DNA of 41,599 bases from Pseudomonas morbosilactucae (GCF_023241715.1 NZ_JALQCW010000114.1:1-41599), one strand, 5' to 3'; shown: positions 1 to 9,289, numbered from the stretch's first letter. Notes: a model not told the origin generated them from the sequence alone. Program-made: numbers and translations.

Positions 1-106
1 CCGCAGGGGCCAGGGAAAACCCCACGCCAGCTGTCGCCCTCAGGTTGAAAGCTCAGACGCAGGGCATCATGTTGCTGCACCACGCCGACAAGGCTTTTCC
101 AGCAGC
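1..106 (-). pseudogene. Continuation of the NRPS epimerisation domain, in shifted frames
   Basis: The NRPS frame stops at 107-109, but good epimerisation-domain sequence continues towards position 1 in other frames. Reading leftwards on the minus strand, AELLEK appears in a second frame, KAL back in the first, and VGVVQQHDALRLSFQPEG in the third. Joined, they give the expected E-domain text after HHWNQSVAL. This needs one inserted base near 100-105, one deleted base near 87-91 and one deleted base near 80-84. Three indels within about 25 bp at the very edge look like sequence error, but real decay cannot be excluded. Confidence 0.7.
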
Positions 107-3100
107 TCAGCCTGCGACAGGAACCAGGGCCTTGAGCGCCACCGACTGATTCCAGTGATGCCGTGCCACGCTGTTTTCCGCGAAGAACGCTTGCTGCACC
201 GGCAACAGCGGCATGCTGCCACTGACCGGCCCCTGATCGATCTGCACCCCCTGCTCGCCTTCGCTGGCCACGCTCGCCAGGCCCTGCACGGTCTGATACT
301 GGAACAGGTCCTTGGGGGTGAAGTGGATGCCTGCCTGCCGAGCGCGACTGACCACTTGAATGGAAATGATCGAGTCACCGCCCAGTTCGAAGAAGTTATC
401 GGTGACGCCCACCTGCTCCAGTCGCAATACCTGCTGCCAGACCTGAGCGATACGCTGCTCCAGGTCCGAACGCGGCGCCACATAGGCCAGTTGCAGCTCA
501 CTGATGTCCGGCTCGGGCAAGGCCTTGCGATCCAACTTGCCATTGATGTTCAGCGGCAACTGCTCAAGGAACAGCAGGTGCGCGGGAACCATGTACGCCG
601 GCAACCGCTGCTTGAGCTGCTGCTTGAGCGCTTCACGCAACGCGGCCTGGGCCTCTCGCTCGGGCACGTCACGGGCGACCACATAGGCCACCAGTTGCAG
701 GCCGGCGGCACCGGGCTGGGCCAGGACCACTGCTTCGACCACTTCGGGCAGGTCACGCAGGCAGGTTTCGACCTCACCCAACTCAATGCGGAACCCACGA
801 ATTTTCACCTGCTGGTCGATCCGCGCCAGGTACTCGACGCTGCCGTCTCGCCCATAACGACACAGGTCACCGGTGCGATACAGGCGGCCACCGGCCTCGC
901 CGAACGGGTCCGGCACAAAGCGCTGGGCGGTCAAGGCGGGTTGGTGCAGATAACCGCGCGCCAGGCCTTGCCCTCCCACCAACAACTCGCCGGCCACACC
1001 CTCAGGCAGCGCTTCAAGAAAACTGTCCAGCACATACCCCTGGCGCTGACCAACCGGCCGGCCGATCGGCGCATAGCCGCTGCCGTCATCCGCCGTCGGG
1101 CACGGCCAGATCAACGGGCTGACCACTGCCTCGGTCGGGCCGTAGGCATTGAACAGCTGTGCAGGCCGAACCTGTTTCAAGTGGCGCAGCAGACTGCGGT
1201 CCCAGGCTTCGCCGCCCAGGATGCACACCCGCACCGAGATCGATCGTCCAAGGGCCTGCAAGGCCTGATCGACCTGGACCAGATAGGCCGGCGGCAGGTC
1301 AATCACGCTGACGGCGTGCTGTTCAAGCTGATCCAGCAACTGCTCCACCGACCATTTCGGTACATCACCCAACACCAGGCGAGCACCACGAATCAGCGGT
1401 AGGAACAGCTGTTCGGCGGCCGCATCGAAACTGCTGGAGGCGAATTGCAGCGAGCAATCGCTGGCCTGGATGCCATACAGGTCGGCAGCGGCCTGGCAAT
1501 GCATGGCCAAGGCGCCGTGACTGACCGCCACCCCCTTGGGTGCGCCAGTGGAGCCGGAGGTGTAGATCACGTAAGCCAGACCGGATGGCAGCGCCGGGCT
1601 GACGAACTCCGTCACCGGGCTGGCCGATACCTCGAGGTCGTCCACCAGGAGCACGTCCACCGTCGGTCCGCAACGCTCGACCACCGATTGCCCGCGCTCG
1701 CTCAGCAACAACTGCAGGCCACTGTCTTCGATCATGTAGGCCAGACGCTCGGCGGGGTACTCAGGGTCCAACGGCACATAGGCGGCGCCGCTCTTGAGAA
1801 TCGCCAACACCCCGATCACCCATTCGAAGCCCCGCCCCAGGGCGACCCCCACCAGCCGCTCCGGCCCTGCACCCGCGTTTTGCAGACGCTGGGCCAACCG
1901 ATTGGCGCGCTGCTCCAGCTCGGCATAGGTCAGTTGCTCACGTCCCAGCACCAAGGCCGGGGCCTGGGGCGTCAAACGGGCTTGAGCCTCGAAAAGACGG
2001 TGGACACAGGTATCGCCAGCGTCTGCGGCGTACGCTGGATTGCGCGCCACCAGCACCCCATGCCGTTCGGCCGCATCGAGCAACGGCAATTGGGCCACGG
2101 GCTGCCCGGGATCCTTGACGATGCCTTCGACCAGGTTCAACCAATGCCGCGCCATACGCTCGGCAGTGGCGGTTTCGAACAGCTCCGCCGAGTACATCAG
2201 CGAGACATTCAGCCCCTGATTGGTTTCCAGGGTTTCCAGGGTCAGGTCGAACTGCGCCGCGCCGCCCTCAAGAGGAATTTCCCGGGCTTGCAGGCCGGGC
2301 AGGCTGTCGCTGGTCACGGCCGTGCCACGGGTCGACAGATGGTTGTACATGACCTGGAACAACGGGCTCTGATTCAACGTGCGTTGAGGGTTGAGCACCT
2401 CCACCAGCTTGTCGAACGGCAGGTCCTGATGGGCCTGGGCCGCCAGTGCGGTGTCGCGCATCTGTTGCAACGCCTGGCGCACCGGCAGGTGACCGTCGAC
2501 CTGCGCGCGGAACACCAAGGTGTTGACGAAAAAGCCGATCAGGCCTTCAAGCTCTTCACCGCTGCGGTTACTCACCGGGATACCGACGCGGATGTCGTCC
2601 TGGCCGCTGTAACGCGCCAGCCACAACGAGAAACTACCCAGGAAGAACTGGAACAGGGTCATGTTCTGCTGTTTGAGCAACGCCCTGACGGACTGTTCCA
2701 GGGCGGGTGGCAGGCTAAAGTCGATACGCCCTTCGCGGTGCGCCGCGTGAGCGGGTCGCGGCAGGTCGGTGGGCAGGCTCAGGACCGGGTGCTCATGGCC
2801 CAGTTGGGCGACCCAATAGTCGATCTGGCGCTGCATCTCTCCTTGCGCCAGGGTCTCGCGTTGCCATTGGGCATAGTCAGCGTACTGCACCGGCAAGGCA
2901 CTCAGGGTCGGCGCCTGCCCGACGTTGAAACTGCGGTACAACGACACGAATTCGTGGGCCAGAACGCCCATGGACCAGCCGTCGGAGACGATGTGGTGCA
3001 ACGTCAGCACCAGCACATGCTCCTGCTCGGCCAGTTGCAGCAACTTGACCCTCAGCAGTGGGCCGTGGGTCAGGTCGAACAGTGCCTGGGTTTCTGCGTG

Positions 3101-6100
3101 TATCGCACCAGACAGCGCTGCCGAGGCAATGCTTTCAAGGGCCAGTGGCACGCGATGAGGCGGGTTGACCACCTGCAGCAGTGCATCCCCGGACTCGATA
3201 AAGGTGGTGCGCAGGGTTTCATGGCGCGCCACCAAAGCATCAAAGGTGCCCTGCAAGGCGGCCAGGTCCAGCGCCCCCAGCAAGCGCACGGCAATCGGCG
3301 TGTTATAGGCCGCGGTTTCCGGGTTCAACTTCCAGAACAGCCATTGCCGTTGCTGGGCATAAGAGGCCAGCAGCGGCTGGTCCCGGGGCAGGGATACAAC
3401 GCCCAACCCAAGGTTGCCGCGGTTTTGGGACTGGACATGGGCCGCCAGTTCTTCAAGGTTGCGGGTCTCGAACAGGCTGCGCAGTGCGATCTCCACGGAC
3501 AGCAAGCGCCGGATACGAGAAATCACCTGGGTGGCCAGCAGCGAGTGACCACCGAGGGCAAAGAAATTGTCATCCAGACCGACCTGCTCCACCTGGAGCA
3601 CCTCGGTCCAGATCTGCGCCAATTGCTGCTCGACGCTGCTGATCGGCGCGCGGTACTGCCGGCCACTGTCCGTCGCCTCTAGCGGCGGCAAGGCCCGCAC
3701 ATTGAGCTTGCCATTAAGGGTCAACGGCAGGCTTGGCAGCACCAGGAAGTGCGCCGGCACCATGTAGTCAGGCAAGCTGCGCGCCAGGTGCTCACGCAAG
3801 GCATTCAGGCTCTGCGCAGGCTCCTCGCCGGCGGCCAGCGCCACATAGGCCACCAGTTGCTTGTCGGCACCGGCGCTGTGGACCTGCACCGTGGCCTCGC
3901 GCACGCTGGCATGGGCCAGGAGGCTGGCGGTGATTTCCCCCAGCTCAATGCGATAACCGCGAATCTTGACCTGATGATCGATACGTCCGGCGAACTCGAT
4001 CGCGCCGCTGTCCTGGTAACGACTCAGGTCGGCGGTGCGGTACATCCGTGACCCGGCCGGGCCAAAAGGGTTCGGCACAAAACGCTCGGCCGTCAGCCCC
4101 GGGCGCTGATGGTAACCCCGGGCAACACCGGCTCCGGCCAAGTGCAATTCGCCGTAATTACCCACCGCCACCGGTTGCAGCGAGGCATCCAGGATATAGG
4201 CGCTGACATTGCCCAGCGGACGACCCAGGGGCACGCTCACACCGAAGCGGGCCGGACTGTCTATCACGTGCGCCAGGGCGCCGACGGTGGTTTCAGTGGG
4301 GCCATAGTGGTTGACCACGCGGCACTGGGGCGCGGCCTGCGCGATACGCCGCAGCAATTCACTGGAGCAGGCTTCGCCTCCCAGCACCAGGCAGCGCTTG
4401 GGCAGCACTTGCCCGGCCCATTCATCCGCCAGCAAGGCCTCGATATGGGAGGGGACGATTTTCAGCACATCGATCTCATGGCGATCCATGTACTGGCCGA
4501 AACGCGCCGCATCCAGTGAGGTATCCAGAGGCACCACGTGCAGGGTGCGCCCGGAACACAGCGCGCCGAACAAGGTGGTGTGGCCGAGGTCAGCGGCGAT
4601 GGTCGATACCACGGCCATGCTGCGCGCGCCCTCCAATGGCAACCGCTCCAGCACCGCCTGCACGTAGTTGACCAGCGCTCCATGGCTGATGGTCACGCCC
4701 TTGGCAGCACCGGTTGAACCGGAGGTGTAGATCACATAGGCCAGGTTGTCCGGCGACAGGACCACGGGCTGCAGCAGAGGGCTGGGCGCCCGGCTTTCAT
4801 CCAGGTACTCATCCAGCACCAGGGTCTGCACCGATGCCATGGACGGCAGGCGCTGCAACAGGTGAGCCTGAGTCAGCAGCCAGGCGATGCCACTGTCTTG
4901 CGCCATGTACGCCAAGCGCTCAGGCGGGTATTCCGGGTCGAAGGGCACGTAGGCGCCACCGGCCTTGAGCACCGCCAACAGGCCGACCACCATTTCCAGG
5001 CTGCGCTCCACTGCGATGCCAACCAGCACGTCCGGACCGACGCCTTGTGCCTGCAGGACGGCAGCCAAGCGTTCGGCCCGCTCGTTCAACTGCTGGTAAG
5101 TCAACGACTGCTCGCCGAACACCAGAGCGGTGGTGAGCGGCGACTGCTCGCCCCAGGCTTCGATAAGACCGTGAATGCTGCACTGATGGGGGTAACTCAC
5201 CGCCCCCTGACGACCCTGCGAAATCACTTGCTGGCGCTCGCCCGCGTCAAGCATCTGCAGCTCGCCCAGACGCTGCCGAGGATCATCGACCAACCCGGCG
5301 AGCAGGTTCAGCCAATGGCCAGCCATGCGTTCGATGGTGGCTGCGCTGAACAACTCACTGGCGTAGGTAAAGGCGGCAAACAGGCGCCCCTCACGCTCGA
5401 AGGTGTCCAGCGTCAGGTCGAATTGTGCGTGCCGGGTGCGCCACTGCAGTGACGCCATGCTCAGCCCGGAACGGGTCCGTAGATTGCTCACCTCGGCCAC
5501 GCCGGACTGGTGGTTGTAAAGCACTTGGAACAGAGGATTGCGCCCCAGGTTGCGCTCGACTTGCAGCGCCTCCACCAGGCGCTCGAACGGCAAGTCCTGA
5601 TGGGCCTGGGCACCCAAGGTGGCTTCACGCACCGCCGCCAGCAACTGGCTGCCGGTGAGTTGCGGGTCGAGTTGGGTACGCATGACCTGGGTATTGACGA
5701 AGAAACCGATCAGGCCTTCGACTTCACGCCGGTTGCGGTTGGCGATCGGCACCCCGATGCGCACATCGTTCTGGCCGCTGTAACGATGCAACAGCAGGGT
5801 GAAACCGGCGAGCAGCACCATGAACAGGCTCGCGCCCTGGCTGCGTGCAAACGCACGCAGGGACTCGACCCGCCCCGCTTCCAGCTCGAACTCATGACGA
5901 ACCCCTTCGTGGTTCGACACCGCCGGCCGCGGGTAATCCGTCGGCAAGGCCAGGACCGGATGCTCCTCGCCCAGTTGTGCCTGCCAGTAGTCCAACTGAC
6001 GCTGTTGCTCGCCAGCCTCAAGCCAACTGCGCTGCCACAACGCGTAATCGCCGTACTGGATCGGCAAGGGTTGCAACGTCGCCAGCTCGCCCTGGCAATG

Positions 6101-6712
6101 ACCATCGTAAAAAGCACTGAACTCTTCGATCAGCACCCCCATCGACCAGCCATCGGAAACCATGTGGTGCAAGGTCAGCAGCAGGACGTGCTCGGTCTCG
6201 CCAAGCTTCAGCAGCCCGACCCGCAGCAACGGCCCGGTGGCGAGGTCGAAGGGACGACGAGCCTGGGCTTGAGCGGCCTCCCGCACCTGGGTTTCCCGCT
6301 GCTCGGCGGTCAGCGAGCAAAGGTCCTGGCGCTCGACGATCAGCGGCTGCTCTGCGGGCAGGCGGTACACATGGCCGTCTTCATCCTGGCGAAAAACCGT
6401 GCGCAAGGTTTCATGACGCGCGATCAGGCTCGCGAACGCCTGTTCCAGCGCCGCCTCGTCCAACGCTCCCTGCAAACGCACCGCGCTGGGCAGGTTGTAG
6501 GCGCCACTCTGGGGATCGAGCTGCCAGAGAAACCACATGCGTTGCTGGGCGTAGGAAAGCGCTTGCCGATCGGTGCCTTCAACGCCGGACGGGATGGGAA
6601 ACAGTGAAAAATCGACCCCTTCCTTCTCTAGAGCCTTCAAGAACAGCCGGCGCTTTTCCAGCGGCAATCCTATGAATCGGCGGGCGAGTTTCAAGGAATC
6701 TTCAGCATTCAT
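107..6712 (-). CDS. Two-module non-ribosomal peptide synthetase, siderophore type (C-A-T-C-A-T-E, truncated)
   Basis: Assembles part of a peptide, probably a siderophore, in the cytoplasm. Domain order: C1 (HHMVSDG, H182), A1 (core YTSGSTG at 662), T1 (GGHS, S1057), C2 (HHIVSDG, H1239), A2 (YTSGSTG at 1717), T2 (GGDS, S2114, the form usual before epimerisation domains), then the start of an E domain. Aligning by eye to GrsA, A1 reads D-L-T-K-V-G-H-V-G, a classic Asp code. A2 reads D-A-E-D-I-G-A-V-S; its two acidic residues suggest a basic substrate (Lys, Orn or Arg). The N-terminus (MNAEDSLKLARRFIGLPLEKRR) resembles pyoverdine elongation synthetases, and C1 looks like an ordinary LCL domain, so an initiating synthetase probably lies elsewhere. 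It has its own ECF-type promoter. The frame stops early inside E because of indels at the window edge. Confidence 0.93.
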   Translation of the reverse strand: MNAEDSLKLARRFIGLPLEKRRLFLKALEKEGVDFSLFPIPSGVEGTDRQALSYAQQRMWFLWQLDPQSGAYNLPSAVRLQGALDEAALEQAFASLIARHETLRTVFRQDEDGHVYRLPAEQPLIVERQDLCSLTAEQRETQVREAAQAQARRPFDLATGPLLRVGLLKLGETEHVLLLTLHHMVSDGWSMGVLIEEFSAFYDGHCQGELATLQPLPIQYGDYALWQRSWLEAGEQQRQLDYWQAQLGEEHPVLALPTDYPRPAVSNHEGVRHEFELEAGRVESLRAFARSQGASLFMVLLAGFTLLLHRYSGQNDVRIGVPIANRNRREVEGLIGFFVNTQVMRTQLDPQLTGSQLLAAVREATLGAQAHQDLPFERLVEALQVERNLGRNPLFQVLYNHQSGVAEVSNLRTRSGLSMASLQWRTRHAQFDLTLDTFEREGRLFAAFTYASELFSAATIERMAGHWLNLLAGLVDDPRQRLGELQMLDAGERQQVISQGRQGAVSYPHQCSIHGLIEAWGEQSPLTTALVFGEQSLTYQQLNERAERLAAVLQAQGVGPDVLVGIAVERSLEMVVGLLAVLKAGGAYVPFDPEYPPERLAYMAQDSGIAWLLTQAHLLQRLPSMASVQTLVLDEYLDESRAPSPLLQPVVLSPDNLAYVIYTSGSTGAAKGVTISHGALVNYVQAVLERLPLEGARSMAVVSTIAADLGHTTLFGALCSGRTLHVVPLDTSLDAARFGQYMDRHEIDVLKIVPSHIEALLADEWAGQVLPKRCLVLGGEACSSELLRRIAQAAPQCRVVNHYGPTETTVGALAHVIDSPARFGVSVPLGRPLGNVSAYILDASLQPVAVGNYGELHLAGAGVARGYHQRPGLTAERFVPNPFGPAGSRMYRTADLSRYQDSGAIEFAGRIDHQVKIRGYRIELGEITASLLAHASVREATVQVHSAGADKQLVAYVALAAGEEPAQSLNALREHLARSLPDYMVPAHFLVLPSLPLTLNGKLNVRALPPLEATDSGRQYRAPISSVEQQLAQIWTEVLQVEQVGLDDNFFALGGHSLLATQVISRIRRLLSVEIALRSLFETRNLEELAAHVQSQNRGNLGLGVVSLPRDQPLLASYAQQRQWLFWKLNPETAAYNTPIAVRLLGALDLAALQGTFDALVARHETLRTTFIESGDALLQVVNPPHRVPLALESIASAALSGAIHAETQALFDLTHGPLLRVKLLQLAEQEHVLVLTLHHIVSDGWSMGVLAHEFVSLYRSFNVGQAPTLSALPVQYADYAQWQRETLAQGEMQRQIDYWVAQLGHEHPVLSLPTDLPRPAHAAHREGRIDFSLPPALEQSVRALLKQQNMTLFQFFLGSFSLWLARYSGQDDIRVGIPVSNRSGEELEGLIGFFVNTLVFRAQVDGHLPVRQALQQMRDTALAAQAHQDLPFDKLVEVLNPQRTLNQSPLFQVMYNHLSTRGTAVTSDSLPGLQAREIPLEGGAAQFDLTLETLETNQGLNVSLMYSAELFETATAERMARHWLNLVEGIVKDPGQPVAQLPLLDAAERHGVLVARNPAYAADAGDTCVHRLFEAQARLTPQAPALVLGREQLTYAELEQRANRLAQRLQNAGAGPERLVGVALGRGFEWVIGVLAILKSGAAYVPLDPEYPAERLAYMIEDSGLQLLLSERGQSVVERCGPTVDVLLVDDLEVSASPVTEFVSPALPSGLAYVIYTSGSTGAPKGVAVSHGALAMHCQAAADLYGIQASDCSLQFASSSFDAAAEQLFLPLIRGARLVLGDVPKWSVEQLLDQLEQHAVSVIDLPPAYLVQVDQALQALGRSISVRVCILGGEAWDRSLLRHLKQVRPAQLFNAYGPTEAVVSPLIWPCPTADDGSGYAPIGRPVGQRQGYVLDSFLEALPEGVAGELLVGGQGLARGYLHQPALTAQRFVPDPFGEAGGRLYRTGDLCRYGRDGSVEYLARIDQQVKIRGFRIELGEVETCLRDLPEVVEAVVLAQPGAAGLQLVAYVVARDVPEREAQAALREALKQQLKQRLPAYMVPAHLLFLEQLPLNINGKLDRKALPEPDISELQLAYVAPRSDLEQRIAQVWQQVLRLEQVGVTDNFFELGGDSIISIQVVSRARQAGIHFTPKDLFQYQTVQGLASVASEGEQGVQIDQGPVSGSMPLLPVQQAFFAENSVARHHWNQSVALKALVPVAG

Positions 6713-6766
6713 CGTGTTTCATCCGTACATGTTGGCTATCGGGCATTACCCGGCTATCCCTACAAA

Positions 6767-6790
6767 ACGGATGGAGCAACTGAAAAATTA
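6767..6790 (-). promoter_or_regulatory. ECF (iron-starvation type) promoter for the NRPS gene
   Basis: Read on the minus strand this is TAATT, 16 bp, CGT, inside the longer string GGTTAATTTTTC. The same 12-mer and the same spacing occur in the divergent promoter of the reductase gene. PvdS-type iron-starvation sigma factors use TAAAT-N16/17-CGT. The predicted transcript would start about 45 bases before the NRPS ATG. Confidence 0.65.
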
Positions 6791-6861
6791 ACCCCCAGAT
6801 CCCTGATTTACAGCGTCTCAGCACGCGGCTGGCAGGAGTGAAAAGACCGCCCGCTCCCGGT

Positions 6862-6885
6862 TAATTTTTCCCCCGGGCGGCTCGT
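6862..6885 (+). promoter_or_regulatory. ECF (iron-starvation type) promoter for the siderophore-interacting protein
   Basis: TAATT at 6862-6866, a 16-bp spacer and CGT at 6883-6885, within GGTTAATTTTTC. It mirrors the NRPS promoter on the other strand. The short leader it implies fits a start codon at 6907 or 6922. Confidence 0.65.
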
Positions 6886-6921
6886 CTAACTCACAAGCCC
6901 ATCTGCATGCAGGCCTCGCCC

Positions 6922-7890
6922 ATGTCCGCTCTGTCACTTGCCCACTCTTTAATGACAAGCCTGAACAAACTGGTCACTCCCGGCTTGAAGAAACGCACGG
7001 CCTATCGCCTGTTCAACGTCGAGCTCAAGCAGCGCATCCCTCTCAGCCCCTCCATGACCCGACTGGTGTTCACCGGCCCAGACGTGCAGGAAATGAATAC
7101 CCTGGCTGCCGACCAGCGGATCAAGCTGTTTTTCCCCAGCCCCGATGGTTCGGCCAGCGATCTGCCCGACCACGATTGGCACGCGGCGCGACGTGCACTG
7201 CCGGTGGAAAAACGGCCAGCCATGCGCACCTACACAATTCGCCAACTGCGCGCCGAACAGGCCGAAGTGGATGTGGACTTTGTCTTGCACGGGGTCAATG
7301 GCCCGGCGTCCGCCTGGGCAACCCAGGCCAGGGTTGGCGACCAACTGCAATTGGTGGCGCCGGACCGCAACTACGCCGGCAGCACGGGCGGCTACGAGTG
7401 GCAGCCGCCGGAGGGCATGCGCCAGGTACTGCTGATCGGCGACGAGACCGCCCTGCCTGCTATCGCCGGCATTCTTGAACAGCTTGCCGATCAGCCCGAT
7501 CCACCGGAGGTGCAAGCCTTTATCGAAGTACCCCATGAAGCTGATTGCCTGCCGCTGCGCTGTGGTCCCACCACCCAACTGCACTGGCTGCCACGGGACC
7601 TGTTACGGCAGCACCACGGCGAAGGGATGCTGCATGCCGTCCGGGAGCTGGCCAAGCTGCCTGCGGCCACAGTCGGCAGCAAGAAAAACAAAGCCCTGGA
7701 GAACGTCGATATCGAGCGCGACATCCTCTGGGAGCGCGCCAGCCAGGCCAATGGCGAGTTCTACGTCTGGGTCGCCGGCGAGTCGGCGGCTGTGATTTCC
7801 ATCCGCCGCCACCTGATCAACGAGCGCGGCCTGGACCGTCGCGCCATCACCCTGATGGGCTACTGGCGACTGGGGCGCTCGCTGGAGTGA
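6922..7890 (+). CDS. Siderophore-interacting protein (FAD-dependent ferric-siderophore reductase family)
   Basis: Cytoplasmic flavoprotein of the SIP/ViuB family, which reduces imported ferric siderophores with NAD(P)H so that iron is released. Visible marks are the FAD-binding motif MRTYTIR, the NAD-domain segment GDETALPAI, and the typical C-terminal GYWRLG. I prefer the ATG at 6922 (322 residues), which has CAGG eight bases upstream. The in-frame ATG at 6907 adds five residues but has no ribosome site. It is divergent from the NRPS and shares a twin promoter with it, so the two are probably co-induced by iron limitation. Family assignment is secure; the particular siderophore is not known. 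Confidence 0.92.
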   Translation: MSALSLAHSLMTSLNKLVTPGLKKRTAYRLFNVELKQRIPLSPSMTRLVFTGPDVQEMNTLAADQRIKLFFPSPDGSASDLPDHDWHAARRALPVEKRPAMRTYTIRQLRAEQAEVDVDFVLHGVNGPASAWATQARVGDQLQLVAPDRNYAGSTGGYEWQPPEGMRQVLLIGDETALPAIAGILEQLADQPDPPEVQAFIEVPHEADCLPLRCGPTTQLHWLPRDLLRQHHGEGMLHAVRELAKLPAATVGSKKNKALENVDIERDILWERASQANGEFYVWVAGESAAVISIRRHLINERGLDRRAITLMGYWRLGRSLE

Positions 7891-7948
7891 GTTCAGACCC
7901 GAAGCAGATCCTCGACACCCTCGCCCCACTGTAAAAACCTTTGGCACC

Positions 7949-7970
7949 GGAGCGCCGCCCTTGGCGCTCC
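7949..7970. terminator. Hairpin after the reductase gene, no T tract
   Basis: A perfect 8-bp stem (GGAGCGCC and its complement) with a 6-base loop, 58 bases after the reductase stop. No run of T follows, so it may only stabilise the transcript end. Confidence 0.35.
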
Positions 7971-8027
7971 CGACCATCGCCCCTAGCACCCGACAGACCT
8001 TCGATGCCCAGACGTGGCCGATAACGG

Positions 8028-8051
8028 TAAATTTACCTCGCAAAAACTCGT
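8028..8051 (+). promoter_or_regulatory. ECF (iron-starvation type) promoter for the SCP2-cupin gene
   Basis: TAAAT at 8028-8032, exactly 16 bp, then CGT at 8049-8051. This matches the PvdS-box layout with no mismatch. It lies 40 bases before the GTG start at 8091. Confidence 0.68.
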
Positions 8052-8090
8052 TCCCTCTCCAGGCCTACACCACAATCAAGAGGGATCGCC

Positions 8091-9224
8091 GTGGACCTGC
8101 ACACCATTCTGTCCAAGCTGTTTGCCAATGCCGGTGCGGTCGGCATCGAAGGTGTTTTTCAGTTCGTGTTCGCACCGCAGCTGGCCTTCTGGTCCGAGAT
8201 CAAAGCCGAAACCGTCACCGCGGCTGGCCGTCACGCCGCGCCCGATGTGACCATCTCGGTGGCTCAGCAGGACTTTCTCGGGATCATGACCGGCAGTGTC
8301 AACGTCGAAGAACTGTTTGCCAGCGGGCGACTGAAGATCGACGGCAACATGGGCCTGGCGACGCTCTTGCCGCAGATCATCGACAGCGCGCGCCGAGGCG
8401 GCGACAAGGTCGAAAAAGTCGACATGAACAAGCGCTACCCGACGCCGCCGCGCTTCAGTGAGCAGGTGTCCGCCGCCCAGCCGGCGCTGCACAGCGTCGA
8501 GCGGCGTTCACGCCAGAGCCTGTCACTCAGCGAGTTCCGCGATCATTACCTGCCTGGCGGCATTCCCCTGGTCATCAGCGATGCGTTACAGGACTGGCCG
8601 CTGTTCAACATGAGTCGTGAAGAATCTCTGGTGCATTTCGCCGAGCTGCAGGGCATCACCCGCCACGGCGACTACGTGAAGAAGACCTTTTCCACCGAGC
8701 GGGATTTCCGCTCCACGTCCATGGCGGACTTCATTGCGTCTCTGGAGCAGCCGGCAGCGAAGAATGCGGACGGCTCGCCGCCGGCCTACATGGGCAACAA
8801 CATCGTTCCCGCTCAGTTGCTGGAACAGATCCAGTTCCCGCCCTATTTCGACCGTTCCCAGTTCATTTCGCCACGGATCTGGATCGGCCCCAAGGGCACG
8901 CTGACCCCATTGCACCGTGATGACACCGACAATCTGTTCGCTCAGGTCTGGGGGCAAAAACGCTTCACCCTTGCCGCGCCCCATCACCGTGAAGCCCTGG
9001 GCACCTGGTCCACCGCGCCCAAGGGCGGCCTGGATGGCTGCGATGTCAATCCCGATGCCCCGGACTACCAGCGTTTCCCAGCCTCGCAGCACGTGCCGTT
9101 CGTGCGGGTGCTGCTGGAGGCTGGCGACTTGCTGTTCCTGCCTGAAGGCTGGTTCCACCAAGTGGAGTCGGTGTCCACCTCGCTGTCGGTGAATTTCTGG
9201 GTCGATTCCGGGCGCGGCTGGTAA
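8091..9224 (+). CDS. SCP2 domain fused to a cupin_8/JmjC-type dioxygenase
   Basis: 377 residues; GTG start preceded by AAGAGGGA. Residues 1 to about 105 look like an SCP2 sterol-carrier fold (a lipid-binding pocket). From about 135 on it is a JmjC/cupin_8 Fe(II)/2-oxoglutarate hydroxylase: metal ligands H275-R-D277 (LHRDD) and H356 (GWFHQVES), a likely 2-oxoglutarate Lys in GQKRF, and the strand GDLLFLPEGW. Its own iron-starvation promoter and its position between reductase and thioesterase suggest a role in maturing the siderophore, for example beta-hydroxylation of a residue such as Asp. That substrate is inference: known siderophore Asp hydroxylases are TauD/SyrP-like, not cupin_8. Confidence 0.85.
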   Translation: MDLHTILSKLFANAGAVGIEGVFQFVFAPQLAFWSEIKAETVTAAGRHAAPDVTISVAQQDFLGIMTGSVNVEELFASGRLKIDGNMGLATLLPQIIDSARRGGDKVEKVDMNKRYPTPPRFSEQVSAAQPALHSVERRSRQSLSLSEFRDHYLPGGIPLVISDALQDWPLFNMSREESLVHFAELQGITRHGDYVKKTFSTERDFRSTSMADFIASLEQPAAKNADGSPPAYMGNNIVPAQLLEQIQFPPYFDRSQFISPRIWIGPKGTLTPLHRDDTDNLFAQVWGQKRFTLAAPHHREALGTWSTAPKGGLDGCDVNPDAPDYQRFPASQHVPFVRVLLEAGDLLFLPEGWFHQVESVSTSLSVNFWVDSGRGW

Positions 9225-9242
9225 GTCGCCAACACGCGGGCA

Positions 9243-9274
9243 TAAAAAAACCAACGCTCAGCGTTGGTTTTTTC
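9243..9274. terminator. Bidirectional intrinsic terminator
   Basis: CCAACGC, a 3-base loop, GCGTTGG, flanked by a run of A on the left and six T on the right. It can end both the SCP2-cupin transcript (+) and the thioesterase transcript (-), which converge here. Confidence 0.9.
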
Positions 9275-9289
9275 ATTCCGGCAAAGGCG

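Noticed and set aside
107..1700. Lipo-initiating starter condensation domain at the NRPS N-terminus
   Set aside because: The first C domain lies at the other end (about 5300-6600) and looks like an ordinary LCL elongation domain; no acyl-ligase precedes it.
1445..3682. Long open frame on the plus strand (745 codons)
   Set aside because: Antisense to the NRPS; composition is rich in Gln, His and Arg with no domain, as expected for a shadow of a GC-rich gene.
6798..6812. ATTTA near 6806 as a second minus-strand sigma box
   Set aside because: No CGT at 16 or 17 bp from it; the TAATT at 6790-6786 fits instead.
6713..6921. Fur box between NRPS and reductase
   Set aside because: No 19-bp GATAATGATAATCATTATC-like sequence; iron control seems indirect through a sigma factor.
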